64,000 nt of DNA, from NCBI GenBank assembly GCA_040756575.1, contig JBFLYP010000001.1, positions 124,001 to 188,000 of the forward strand, read 5' to 3'. This DNA is from DTYU01 sp040756575. Its GTDB lineage: Bacteria; Bacillota; Desulfotomaculia; Desulfotomaculales; Ammonificaceae. Positions 16,020-24,450 of the stretch are shown here, piece after piece (position 1 is the stretch's first letter; every line of letters begins with the position of its first letter). The position numbers were made by a program, and so were the translations under genes. The notes under the pieces were generated by a model that was not told the DNA's origin, made no database searches, and saw nothing but the letters and a program-made list of their open reading frames with translations.

Positions 16020-16839
16020 TTCCTTGAAAAAAGCTGTGCGGGAAAAGTACTCCGGGCTGGCCCGGTTGGTCCGGGAACAGGGAAAGGGGAGTTGCTGTTC
16101 CCCCGCTGGAACTGCCGCCGGGTTTTGTTGTGCGGAAAGTTATAGTGCCGGGGAAGTAACGGGACTGCCGCCGGAATTGCTGGCGGCTTCCCTGGGCTGC
16201 GGCAACCCCACTGCCCTGGCGGATCTAAAGCCGGGGCAGGTGGTTTTGGATCTGGGCAGCGGCGCCGGGCTGGATGTTTTGCTGGCCGCCCGCCGGGTGG
16301 GGCCGGCAGGAAAGGTCTACGGCCTGGACATGACTGACGAGATGCTGGCTTTGGCCCGGGAAAACCAGAAGAAAAGCGGGATCACCAACGTCGAATTCAT
16401 CAAGGGCGACATGGAAAACATCCCGCTGCCGGACAACCACCTGGACGTGGTGATTTCCAACTGTGTAATCAACCTGGCCGCCGATAAGGCTAAAGTAATC
16501 CGGGAAGCCTTCCGGGTGCTCAAACCCGGCGGCCTACTGGCCGTTTCCGATATGGTCTGGCAACGCGAGGTACCTGCCTGGCTGCGGCAAAGCGCCGAGC
16601 TGTGGGCAGCCTGCGTGGCCGGGGCCATGACCGCTGAAGAATACCGGCACCTGCTATCGGAGGCGGGTTTTGCCGAAATCGGCTTGGAGGTTACCCGTGT
16701 TTTCAGCCAATCAGACCTGCCGAAAGGGTTTTGGGCGGAGGAAATAGAGAGGGAGTTGCTCCCTTACGCCGGTTCCCTGGTGAGCACCTTCGTCAGGGCT
16801 CAAAAACCCTTGTCTGAAGGAGAAGACGGCACGTGTTAA
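16003..16839 (+). CDS. arsM: Arsenite S-adenosylmethionine methyltransferase
   Basis: 278-residue cytoplasmic enzyme that methylates As(III) using SAM. Visible: Cys-rich N-terminus (GSCCS, GFCCAES), ESYSAGEVTGLPPE, SLGCGNP, the SAM motif VLDLGSGAGLDVLLAARRVG (about 83-102), and the two arsenic-ligand cysteines in ISNCVINL and WAACVAGAM. All the conserved cysteines of ArsM are present, so it should be active. It sits between the MarR regulator and a truncated ArsN2. Codon use is GC-rich compared with the adjacent AT-rich toxin genes, suggesting a different origin. Confidence 0.92.
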   Translation: MQDKSDSLKKAVREKYSGLARLVREQGKGSCCSPAGTAAGFCCAESYSAGEVTGLPPELLAASLGCGNPTALADLKPGQVVLDLGSGAGLDVLLAARRVGPAGKVYGLDMTDEMLALARENQKKSGITNVEFIKGDMENIPLPDNHLDVVISNCVINLAADKAKVIREAFRVLKPGGLLAVSDMVWQREVPAWLRQSAELWAACVAGAMTAEEYRHLLSEAGFAEIGLEVTRVFSQSDLPKGFWAEEIERELLPYAGSLVSTFVRAQKPLSEGEDGTC

Positions 16840-17159
16840 GGAAGGCGGAGACGGCCCGGGTGAGTGATCTGGTTTTCGATAGCGCCCGCCCGGACGACCG
16901 GGAGGCCGTCTTTTATCTGCTGGCGGGAACCGGCCTGACCACGGCCGGCATAGCCGTAGATCTGGCCCACTTTTTCGTGGTCAGGATCCTTTCGGAGGTG
17001 GCCGGCGTGGTGGGGCTGGAGTACTACGGCGAATACGCCTTGCTGCGTTCCCTGGCGGTGGCGCCGGCACACCGGGGGAAATCACGGTTAGCCCGGCAAA
17101 GGCTGTTATCCGTCAGGAGGATAGGGCACCGCTGGAAGAGTGCTGCAAAACTTGATTAA
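16833..17159 (+). pseudogene. Truncated ArsN2-type N-acetyltransferase
   Basis: 108-residue ORF overlapping arsM by 7 bases. The first 85 residues follow the GNAT acetyltransferases of arsenic operons (FDSARPDDREAVFYLL, GLTTAGIAVDLAHFFV, VAGVVGLEYYGEYALLRSLA, VAPAHRGK). The family's acetyl-CoA loop should read HRGxGLG; here it breaks at HRGK into an unrelated Arg/Lys-rich tail. About 60 residues, including the rest of the cofactor site, are missing. In the +1 frame the tail reads EITVSPAKAVIRQ, also not GNAT, so a deletion joined foreign sequence. Probably non-functional. Confidence 0.65.
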
Positions 17160-17215
17160 CCACCCTTGTTGCCTCTAAACAGGTCACCCACTGCAATGTT
17201 TACCGGGTTTCCCTG

Positions 17216-18356
17216 CTATCTTTCAGGATAAGATGGAAGTACACCAGTGTTTGCTCGTTGTTTTGCTTCCGCCTGCAAAAAGGCGCGAATGAAACAGTCG
17301 ATCTCTCCGTCAAGCACCGCCTGGACGTTTCCCTGCTCGACTCCGGTCCGGTGGTCCTTCACAAGGCTGTACGGGTTTAAAATGTAAGACCGGATCTGGC
17401 TGCCCCAGGCAATTTCCCGTTGTTCCCCGCGCAGCGCCGCCAGTTCCGCTTCTTGCTCTTTCAATTTAAGGTCCAGCAGCTTTGCCTGCAAAATCTCCAT
17501 AGCGGATGCCTTGTTCGCCGCCTGGGACCGCTCGCTCTGGCACGTAACCGTTATCCCCGTGGGCAAGTGTGTTATCCGTACTGCGGATTCGGTTTTATTG
17601 ACATGTTGGCCGCCTGCGCCGCTGGCCCTGAAAGTGTCGATCCGGATTTCCTCCGGTGAGATTTCCACCTCGGTGCCCCCGCTTACAACTGGCAGCACGT
17701 CAACCGAAGCAAATGAGGTATGCCGCCGGCCGCTGGCGTCAAAGGGGGAGATACGCACAAGGCGGTGGACGCCCCGCTCAGCCCGCAGGTATCCGTACGC
17801 GTTCGGCCCGATTACTTCAAAGGTTACGCTCTTCAAACCCGCCTCATCCCCGGGAAGCAGGTCGAGGTTCTTCACCTGGTAGCCGCGCTCCTCCGCCCAG
17901 CGCGTGTACATTCTGAGCAGCATTGCCACCCAGTCCTGGGCATCCGTCCCTCCGGCGCCGGCGTGAAGCGCCACAATGGCGTTACCCGGGTCATAAGGGC
18001 CGGATAGAAGCACGGCCATTTCCATCTCGGCAACGTCTTCCGCGAGGTGTTTCAGGTCCGATGCAAGTTCGGCAAGCAGTCCGTCGTCATTCTCTTCCTC
18101 CGCCAGGTCGAGTAAAATGGCAATTTCCTCGCATTCGTTCCGGAGCCGCTTATACTCGGATACCAAGTCGCACAGAGCCGCAAGCTGCTGCGATACCGAT
18201 TGAGCCCGGGCTTGGTTATCCCAGAAACCGGGCGCGGCCATCTGCCTCTCCAATTCAACGATTTTGCTTTCTTTGCCGGCTAAGTCAAAGAGAAGCCCCG
18301 AGGTTTGTCAAACTTTCCGCCAAAACCTCGAGATTCCGCCTGAATTCCGCGTACAT
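17216..18356 (-). CDS. prfB: Peptide chain release factor 2, programmed +1 frameshift
   Basis: Release factor for UGA and UAA. Translation starts at ATG 18356 (AAGGAGGGG, 9-10 bases upstream) and reads 23 codons to CTT, where in-frame UGA (18287-18285) follows. Skipping T 18287 gives GAC and opens the remaining 356 codons, for about 379 residues in total. Main-frame motifs: SPF in VRISPFDASGRRHTSF (stop recognition) and GGQ in SGAGGQHVNKTESAV (peptide release). The start at 18253 in the main frame alone would lack the first 34 residues. RF2 controls its own level through this frameshift. secA lies upstream on the same strand, as in most Firmicutes. Confidence 0.95.
18284..18300 (-). promoter_or_regulatory. 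prfB: RF2 programmed frameshift site
   Basis: Minus strand reads CGGGGCTTCTCTTTGAC: a G-rich Shine-Dalgarno-like stimulator, then the slippery CTT TGA C. This is the standard RF2 autoregulatory site: low RF2 slows decoding of UGA and favours the +1 slip. Confidence 0.93.
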
Positions 18357-18523
18357 CTTTAAGCCCCTCCTTCAACCTTAGAGGATTCGTTACAACATTC
18401 CCAACACAACCGCCATGACACCCGCAGCTTACCGGCAGAGAGTTAAAACAGTTTTGTTGCAGTTGCACCGTTCCTGTACTTGCTCTTGACTTCGAACTCG
18501 AATGTTAAACTATTTTCAGGCAG

Positions 18524-18564
18524 GGGGACAGATAACTTTTCCTACGGAAAAAGCGACTGTCCCC
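18524..18564. repeat. Palindrome with GGGGACAG ends
   Basis: GGGGACAG (18524-18531) and CTGTCCCC (18557-18564) form an 8-bp stem. Inside, TTTTCC and GGAAAA form a second stem around TAC. It lies just after the secA stop. Neither strand has a proper U-tract, so it resembles a small mobile palindrome more than a terminator. Confidence 0.55.
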
Positions 18565-18580
18565 AAAGCAGCCAGTAACC

Positions 18581-21253
18581 TTACCCGGCTGACACCTGGC
18601 GCCCGCAACACCTTTTATACTTCTTGCCGCTGCCGCAAGGACACGGGTCGTTACGCCCCACTTTTTGTTCACGCCGCACCGTCCGGCCGGCACCCTCTTC
18701 GGCCCCCCGGTTTTCCACCGCCTGCCGCCGCTCTGGTGCAACTGCCACACGTGCCCGGAACAGGTACCGGATAACGTCTTCCTGAATAGAAGCCACCATG
18801 TTCTGAAACATCTCATAACTCTCGAACTTATACTCAACGAGCGGGTCACGCTGGCCGTATGCCCTCAGCCCGATCCCCTCCCGCAACTGGTCCATCGCAT
18901 CCAAATGGTCCATCCATTTTTCGTCAACCAGCCGCAACAGGATCAACCGCTCGAGTTCACGCATTGTCTGCGGGCCGAGTTCCTTCTCGCGCGCCTCATA
19001 GAAGCGCTGTGCCCGCTCGGTCAGGAATTCCTTCAGCATATCCCGCCTTTTGCCAACAAGTTCCTGGACCTCTATCCCGTCAGGTAACAAAACCTGTGCG
19101 GCATAATCGGCCAAACCGCCAAGGTCCCACTCCTCCTGGTGGACCCCATCAGGACAATACGTCGCAACCGCGCGGGAAACGACCTCCTCTATCATGCCGG
19201 TGATGATATCGCTGAGGTTCTCGCCCGTCAGCACCCGCCTCCGCTGGCCGTAAATGACCTCCCGCTGCTGGTTCATCACGTCGTCGTATTCAAGAACGTG
19301 TTTGCGGATAGAGAAATTGCGGTTTTCAACGCGTTTTTGGGCAGTCTCGAGCGAACGGGTTACGATCTTGTGCTCGATGGGGACGTCATCCTCCAGGCCG
19401 AGCCTGGTTGCAAGGTTCGCTATCGTCTCACCACCGAAAAGGCGCAACAGGTCGTCCTCGAGCGATGAAAAGAACTGCGTAGAACCCGGGTCTCCCTGGC
19501 GACCGCAACGCCCGCGGAGCTGGTTGTCAATCCGGCGGCTCTCGTGCCGCTCGGTTCCGATGATATGGAGGCCGCCGAGAGCGACCACCTTCTCCCGTTC
19601 GGCCTCGGTGATTTTGGCCATCCGGGCCAGGACGTCCTTAAAAACCCGGCGTGCCTCGGCTACCTCAGGACTCGAAGGTTCGCCGTATTCCGTGGCCTCG
19701 GCAATAACCGCCGCGGGGTAACCCTGGCGCCGCATTTCCTCTTTTGCCAAAAAGACCGGGTTACCGCCCAAAAGGATATCGGTGCCGCGTCCCGCCATGT
19801 TGGTGGCAATCGTCACCGCGCCGAGGCGACCCGCCTGTGCCACAATTTCAGCCTCTCTTTCGTGGTGTTTGGCATTCAGGACGTTGTGCGGGATGCCCCG
19901 TTTCTTCAACATATCACTGATAATCTCCGACTTTTCAATGGAAATGGTACCTACCAGCACCGGCTGCCCGGTTTTATGCCGGCGCGCTATTTCCTCGACC
20001 ACAGCATTAAACTTAGCACGTTCTGTTTTAAAAACGGCGTCCGGAAGATCCTCCCGGATCATCGGCTTGTGCGTCGGGATAACCACCACATCGATGCCGT
20101 AAATTTTCCGGAACTCTTCTTCTTCCGTTGCAGCCGTACCGGTCATACCGGCAAGCTTTTCATACATCCGGAAGTAATTCTGGAAGGTGATGGTTGCCAA
20201 AGTCTGTGATTCCCGCTCGATTTTTACCCCCTCTTTTGCCTCGATCGCCTGGTGCAACCCGTCGCTGTACCGCCGGCCGAACATCAGCCTGCCCGTAAAC
20301 TCATCGACAATAATCACTTGCCCGTCCTTAACAACATAATCCCTGTCCCGCTTCATCAAGGCATATGCCTTAAGCGCCTGGCGGAGATGGTGCATCAGCT
20401 CGATGTTCTTCTCATCCGAGAGGTTTTGGACCTTCAAAAACTTCTCAACCTTTGCTACACCGGTCTCGGTAACGGCGACCGTGTGTGCCTTTTCGTCCAC
20501 CGTATAGTCTTCACCGGCCCTCAAACGCGGCACCAGCCGGGCAAAGGTGTAGTAAAGGTTGGTCGCCTTATTTGAAGGACCCGATATGATAAGCGGAGTC
20601 CGCGCTTCGTCGATGAGAATGGAGTCCACCTCGTCGACAATTGCGTAATGCAGCTCCCGCTGGACGACTTCTTCCGGCCCGAGCGCCATATTGTCCCGGA
20701 GATAGTCAAACCCGAATTCGTTGTTTGTCCCGTAAGTGATGTCCGCCTGATAAACGCTCTTACGGGTGCTCCAATCCAAGCCGTGAACAAGCACGCCAAC
20801 GCTCAGCCCCAGGAAACGGTAAATTTGGCCCATCCACTCCGCGTCCCGGCGGGCAAGGTAGTCGTTTACAGTAACGATATGCACACCTTTGCCTCGCAGG
20901 GCGTTCAAGTACGCCGGCAGCGTAGCCACCAGGGTTTTTCCTTCACCGGTCCGCATCTCAGCGATCCGGCCCTGGTGCAACACAATCCCGCCCATTAACT
21001 GAACGTCGAAATGACGCATCCCCAAGACGCGTTTCGCAGTCTCCCGAACCACTGCAAACGCTTCGGGCAACAAGTCATCCAGAGATTCGCCCCGCCCGAG
21101 TCGTTCCTTGAACTCCAGCGTCTTGGCGGCCAACGCTGAATCGGGAAGCGCCTCAACAGAGGGCTCCAGTTCGTTGATTGCCGAGACGCTGTGTTTCAGG
21201 CGCTTAACTTCTTTTGCATTGTCGTCCAAAAGGTTCGTCAGTAACTTAAGCAA
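18581..21253 (-). CDS. secA: Preprotein translocase ATPase SecA
   Basis: 890-residue motor of Sec protein export at the membrane. TTG start at 21253 with GGAGGGGG 9 bases upstream. Motifs: Walker A MRTGEGKTLVATLPAYLNAL (about 100), DEVDSILIDEARTPLIISGP, the IRA region TNMAGRGTDI and GRCGRQGDPGS, and a C-terminal zinc SEC-C motif CPCGSGKKYKRCC. Full length. Followed by prfB on the same strand and preceded by a terminator at 21278-21301, so it should have its own promoter. Confidence 0.97.
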   Translation of the reverse strand: MLKLLTNLLDDNAKEVKRLKHSVSAINELEPSVEALPDSALAAKTLEFKERLGRGESLDDLLPEAFAVVRETAKRVLGMRHFDVQLMGGIVLHQGRIAEMRTGEGKTLVATLPAYLNALRGKGVHIVTVNDYLARRDAEWMGQIYRFLGLSVGVLVHGLDWSTRKSVYQADITYGTNNEFGFDYLRDNMALGPEEVVQRELHYAIVDEVDSILIDEARTPLIISGPSNKATNLYYTFARLVPRLRAGEDYTVDEKAHTVAVTETGVAKVEKFLKVQNLSDEKNIELMHHLRQALKAYALMKRDRDYVVKDGQVIIVDEFTGRLMFGRRYSDGLHQAIEAKEGVKIERESQTLATITFQNYFRMYEKLAGMTGTAATEEEEFRKIYGIDVVVIPTHKPMIREDLPDAVFKTERAKFNAVVEEIARRHKTGQPVLVGTISIEKSEIISDMLKKRGIPHNVLNAKHHEREAEIVAQAGRLGAVTIATNMAGRGTDILLGGNPVFLAKEEMRRQGYPAAVIAEATEYGEPSSPEVAEARRVFKDVLARMAKITEAEREKVVALGGLHIIGTERHESRRIDNQLRGRCGRQGDPGSTQFFSSLEDDLLRLFGGETIANLATRLGLEDDVPIEHKIVTRSLETAQKRVENRNFSIRKHVLEYDDVMNQQREVIYGQRRRVLTGENLSDIITGMIEEVVSRAVATYCPDGVHQEEWDLGGLADYAAQVLLPDGIEVQELVGKRRDMLKEFLTERAQRFYEAREKELGPQTMRELERLILLRLVDEKWMDHLDAMDQLREGIGLRAYGQRDPLVEYKFESYEMFQNMVASIQEDVIRYLFRARVAVAPERRQAVENRGAEEGAGRTVRREQKVGRNDPCPCGSGKKYKRCCGRQVSAG

Positions 21254-21277
21254 GGGTTATTCCCCCTCCGCATAAAA

Positions 21278-21301
21278 CAAGGAACCTCTTGCGGTTCCTT
21301 G
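21278..21301 (-). terminator. Rho-independent terminator before secA
   Basis: Minus strand: stem CAAGGAACC, loop GCAAGA, GGTTCCTTG, then TTTTATG. It ends the transcript of the hypothetical gene at 21365-22018, so secA must be transcribed separately. Confidence 0.8.
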
Positions 21302-21364
21302 ATCAACAATCACTAAAACATTCGCTTCCATGTTCTATTATTATAGCACTTTAACCCTTCTCGT

Positions 21365-22018
21365 TCAACCGGTCAGTACGCTGAGGCGGCGGTTTATGGC
21401 GTCGAGCGTTGCCTTCACAATCGCTTCGGGTTCCTCCTCATCAATCACCGCCGTCCCGGTCAAGAACTCCTCGCCCAGAGGCGAAAGGAGCGAAACACCG
21501 ACCAGGATCACCTGTTTCCCAGCCAACGTAACCACTGCAAGGTCCTCCAAGATGAAGGTGTAGCCGCTCTGAGACTGGCTTTCGAGAGCAGCAAGCATAG
21601 CCTGTGCCACCAACCGCCGCCGGTTACGGGCCGAGGCCGGACCTATCGCTACGCCGCTTAGGACCGATCCCTTGCTGGCGATTTCCACCCGGACCTCTAT
21701 CTGGTTGCCTTTAGTGCTTACGTTGAGGCCGATAAAGCGGGGACGCTGCTCGGCTGGCATCAGACCGTTGCTTTCCGGCGGTTCCTGAAGATGATTTACG
21801 GTTACTATCTCCGGATTAATGTCGACCGCGAAATACTTCTTCAGGACCGCTACAACATCCCCTGCAACATCTGCCGAACTCCGCTCAGCACCCGCCAGAA
21901 CCTGGATCGCATCCACGGTGCCGTCCGTGCCCGTGATGACGCGGGCAGAAACTACATCCGGGATATTACGCAGCATTTCCTCGCACAAGGTTACCTGCCC
22001 AGCCTCTAAAGTAGTCAT
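21365..22018 (-). CDS. Conserved-looking protein of unknown function
   Basis: 217-residue soluble protein that I do not recognise. ATG with GGGGGAGAAGG upstream. Residues 10-70 resemble a small alpha/beta module (ISARV-like strand VVSARVITGTDG, then DAIQVLAGAERSSADVAGDV); residues 95-215 form a second repetitive module (RPRFIGLNVSTKGNQIEVRV, RRRLVAQAMLAALESQSQSG, ATLDAINRRLSVL). No signal peptide, membrane segment or cysteine motif. It lies between hpf and secA with its own terminator, a position that suggests a link to export or ribosome physiology but proves nothing. Confidence 0.6.
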   Translation of the reverse strand: MTTLEAGQVTLCEEMLRNIPDVVSARVITGTDGTVDAIQVLAGAERSSADVAGDVVAVLKKYFAVDINPEIVTVNHLQEPPESNGLMPAEQRPRFIGLNVSTKGNQIEVRVEIASKGSVLSGVAIGPASARNRRRLVAQAMLAALESQSQSGYTFILEDLAVVTLAGKQVILVGVSLLSPLGEEFLTGTAVIDEEEPEAIVKATLDAINRRLSVLTG

Positions 22019-22045
22019 CCTTCTCCCCCTGTCAAACCAAGACTC

Positions 22046-22582
22046 TTACGCCAGATCCGGCTCGATGAGCCCGTAGTTACCGTCTTTCCGGCGGTAAACA
22101 ACGCTCACTGCATCCGTTTCCGCGTTAGTAAAGACGAAAAAGTTGTGGCCCAGAAGGTTCATCTGCATGATAGCCTCTTCAATATTTATCGGCTTCATCG
22201 CGAAACGCTTTACTCTTACCAGCTTATACTCTCCAGCCTGCTGTTCCTCTGCACCCTCGGCCGGCAACTCATTACCGGGTACGGCGCTTAGGCGCACCCG
22301 CCGATTGAAACGGCTCTTATACTTCTCGATCTGCTTTTCCAGCTTCTCTACCACCATATCAACCGCGGCGTACATGTCGTGGGTGGCCTCCTCACCCCGG
22401 AGAATCATCCCGTTAACCGGTATCGTCACCTCCACCCGGTGGTTCTCCTTTTCAACCGAAAGAAGTACCTGAACCTCACCGAAGTTGTTAAAGAACCTGC
22501 TCAACTTAGCCACTCTTTTCTCCACGTAGCTCCTCAACGCGTCGGTAACTTTAATATTCTTGCCCCTGACGGATATCTGCAC
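22046..22582 (-). CDS. hpf: Long-form ribosome hibernation promoting factor
   Basis: Binds and dimerises idle 70S ribosomes into 100S particles. From GTG 22582 (AAAGGAG, 8 bases) it has 178 residues; the upstream extension to 22606 has no support. N-terminal S30AE domain (VQISVRGKNIKVTDALRSYV to about residue 100), then a linker rich in Glu/Gln, then the C-terminal dimerisation domain (LVRVKRFAMKPINIEEAIMQ, GHNFFVFTNAETDAVSVVYR, DGNYGLIEP). This is the long form typical of Firmicutes. Confidence 0.94.
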   Translation of the reverse strand: MQISVRGKNIKVTDALRSYVEKRVAKLSRFFNNFGEVQVLLSVEKENHRVEVTIPVNGMILRGEEATHDMYAAVDMVVEKLEKQIEKYKSRFNRRVRLSAVPGNELPAEGAEEQQAGEYKLVRVKRFAMKPINIEEAIMQMNLLGHNFFVFTNAETDAVSVVYRRKDGNYGLIEPDLA

Positions 22583-22702
22583 GCCATCAACTCCTTTGTT
22601 AAACAAGGGCTCTCTGGTATATTATTTCCTCCTGACAGGCTGAATTCCTTCCATAATAATCTTAAAAGGTTAACAGTATAGAATGCATAATACGCACCTC
22701 AG

Positions 22703-22733
22703 TAAAAGAAAGACCCCGGCTCGACGGCCGAGG
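22703..22733 (-). terminator. Probable terminator of the cold-shock gene
   Basis: Minus strand: CCTCGGC, loop CGTCGA, GCCGGGG (one G-U pair), then TCTTTCTTTT. Located 20 bases after the csp stop. Confidence 0.65.
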
Positions 22734-22752
22734 CCCCTGATTTGCAACTTGC

Positions 22753-22953
22753 CTACATCTTTATTACATTAGCCGCCTGCGGCCCCCGCGGACCGTCAAC
22801 TATTTCGAATTCAACCTCCTCACCTTCCTGGAGCGATTTAAAACCCCGCTCCTGAATGGCGGAGTAATGCACAAAAACATCGCCCCCACCATCCATCCTT
22901 TCAATAAACCCGTAACCCTTTTCCCTGCTGAACCACTTGACTCGACCTTGCAT
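22753..22953 (-). CDS. Cold-shock protein (CspA family)
   Basis: 66-residue single cold-shock domain: MQGRVKWFSREKGYGFIERM with RNP1 KGYGFIE, then DVFVHYSAIQ (RNP2) and the terminal GPQAANV. An RNA/ssDNA chaperone of the OB fold. ATG with AGGAGG 8-9 bases upstream. It has its own strong promoter and terminator and a 5' leader of only about 40 bases, so the long cold-responsive leader of E. coli cspA is absent. Confidence 0.95.
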   Translation of the reverse strand: MQGRVKWFSREKGYGFIERMDGGGDVFVHYSAIQERGFKSLQEGEEVEFEIVDGPRGPQAANVIKM

Positions 22954-23002
22954 TTAAAGCATTCCTCCTGAAAATTACTTGCGCGGGTTGCCGCGTAGCC
23001 GT

Positions 23003-23031
23003 ATCGTAACACACCGTGTTCTCCCTGTCAA
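23003..23031 (-). promoter_or_regulatory. Sigma-A promoter of the cold-shock gene
   Basis: Minus strand: perfect -35 TTGACA (23031-23026), 17-base spacer, -10 TACGAT (23008-23003). About 45 bases before the csp ATG. Confidence 0.75.
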
Positions 23032-23083
23032 GTTTTGTGAAGTTCCTGTGTTCTTGCTGTTAAGAACCGGAAACCCGTTAATA

Positions 23084-23614
23084 TTAACGACGGCTCTGCG
23101 GGACAACAGGAAACCGGACTTCGGTTATAACCTCATCGACCGGCACCTCCGGAAAATCGGCCGGGTACACCTCTTCTGCCGGCCCGGCAAGGCGGTAACC
23201 CCTGTTATAAACCACCTGAAACAGAGCCGGCAAAAGCAGTCCGGCGGTAGTGTAACCGCCGCGACTCACAGTGAAAACCACCTCCCGTTCCGTCAACTGT
23301 TTTATACGGGGTCCACCCTCTTCCTTAGCGCCGGCCGACCCCCCCGCAACAGGGAGCTGTATTTCCCACTCACCCGCAGCTGCCGCCGGCAACCCTGCCG
23401 GGTTGGTCCAGTAGACCAGAACCGGGGGCCCCGTTACTTCTAAGCCGCTTTTGATCGCCCACGACTCGACTATCCGGAAAGCATCGGCCACGCCACCGTA
23501 ATCCCCGGTCCGTACCAAGTATGCAACAGAGACAGACGGTAAAGTTTTGACCCCAGTTTCAGGAAACACGCCCTGACCAACCCCTTTTCCTTCGAAGACT
23601 AATTGCCGCCTCAC
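23084..23614 (-). CDS. GyrI-like effector-binding domain protein
   Basis: 176-residue cytoplasmic protein. The order of two beta-alpha-beta halves fits the GyrI-like/AraC effector-binding fold: VSVAYLVRTGDYGGVADAFR, GPPVLVYWTNPAG, WEIQLPVAG, then VVFTVSRGGYTTAGLLLPAL, YRLAGPAEEVYPADFPEV, TEVRFPVV. There is no DNA-binding domain, so it is a stand-alone ligand-binding or SOUL-like protein. The final VITEVRFPV strand is a family hallmark. Ligand unknown and no operon partner. Confidence 0.75.
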   Translation of the reverse strand: MRRQLVFEGKGVGQGVFPETGVKTLPSVSVAYLVRTGDYGGVADAFRIVESWAIKSGLEVTGPPVLVYWTNPAGLPAAAAGEWEIQLPVAGGSAGAKEEGGPRIKQLTEREVVFTVSRGGYTTAGLLLPALFQVVYNRGYRLAGPAEEVYPADFPEVPVDEVITEVRFPVVPQSRR

Positions 23615-23939
23615 AGTTATGTTAAGCTGCCTGCTTCTTTATAAGGTTTTCACCTCCTGCTTCGCCTTTCCTCCCGGACTCGCGCCGTTAGACAGAGTCT
23701 GTGTCGAGAACGTGCTGGCAGCAACTGTATGCCTGCCGAAAGGCTACATTTTAAAGGATTTTACCGGCATGCCGTATAATACTCTTTGAAGGGTGTTGCA
23801 AGACGAAAAAACCATTCGTCAAGGCAACAGAATCTCCGAGACCATCTGTGGACGTGGAAATGGGTGCCGGGGCCGATTCGCCGGGCGAAGTCTTCCGGAG
23901 GGTGTCTCAGCGAAAACCAGGGGGTTGAGACATGGCTCC

Positions 23940-24150
23940 CCTGCAGTACTCTGCCCGGCCAGGGTTTTATTGATCTCGTTATGCTGCAGGACCCGACCTT
24001 CAAGCCAGCTTTCGCCGAAAGAGTCCACCGTCACCCGGCCGCCGTCGTCCAGGAGGATGACCCTTACCCCCATCTGGTTGCCGAAGTTGCGGGCAAAGTA
24101 GTAGCTGTTGATCTCCGTGCGGGACACCGGAATAGGAATCCCCACTGAGG
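23940..24150 (-). pseudogene. Sensor-domain fragment of a histidine kinase
   Basis: Minus-strand frame containing SRTEINSYYFARNFGNQMGV, RVILLDDGGRVTVDSFGESW and LEGRVLQHNEINKTLAG, the extracellular sensor region of PhoR/WalK-like kinases of this bacterial group. It ends in frame with unrelated sequence and lacks the membrane, HAMP, DHp and ATPase parts. The C-terminal ATPase piece lies immediately beside it on the opposite strand, so the gene was broken and one part inverted. Confidence 0.6.
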
Positions 24151-24156
24151 AATTGC

Positions 24157-24336
24157 TACATCTTCGAACGTTTTCACCGGGTTGACAGGGCACGCTCAAG
24201 GGAAACCGGGGGAACGGGACTGGGGCTTTCCATTGTCCAGCGCGCGGTACGACGTATGGGCGGAGAGATAGCCGTGGAGAGCGTTCCCGGTAAGGGCTCC
24301 ACGTTTAAAATTGCGTTGCCGGGTGTTAATCCGTAG
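24157..24336 (+). pseudogene. ATPase C-terminal fragment of a histidine kinase
   Basis: 60 codons in one frame ending TAG at 24336: YIFERFHRVDRARSRETG (F box region), GTGLGLSIVQRAVRRMGG (G2 box), then ESVPGKGSTFKIALPG. This is the end of an HATPase_c domain; no start codon or upstream kinase sequence on this strand. It abuts the inverted sensor fragment at about 24150. Confidence 0.75.
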
Positions 24337-24343
24337 GGTGCTT

Positions 24344-24403
24344 AAATATTGTAATATTACTGTAACAATATTTTATTTCGCTGTAATATTAGCCGCTTAT
24401 AAT
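24344..24403 (+). promoter_or_regulatory. AT-rich operator-like region and -10 box of the GerMN gene
   Basis: An inverted repeat AAATATTG (24344-24351)/CAATATTT (24366-24373), a direct repeat of TGTAATATTA, and a TATAAT at 24398-24403 lie 50-100 bases before the GerMN ATG. A matching -35 is not obvious, so an alternative sigma factor or an activator site is possible. Confidence 0.5.
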
Positions 24404-24450
24404 AATACTCGGCTACAGCCAAAAACAAAATTTGGAGGGAGGTGCGGAAT

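Noticed and set aside
18524..18564. secA terminator
   Set aside because: The palindrome is stable but lacks a U-tract on the minus strand, so I kept it as a repeat rather than a terminator.
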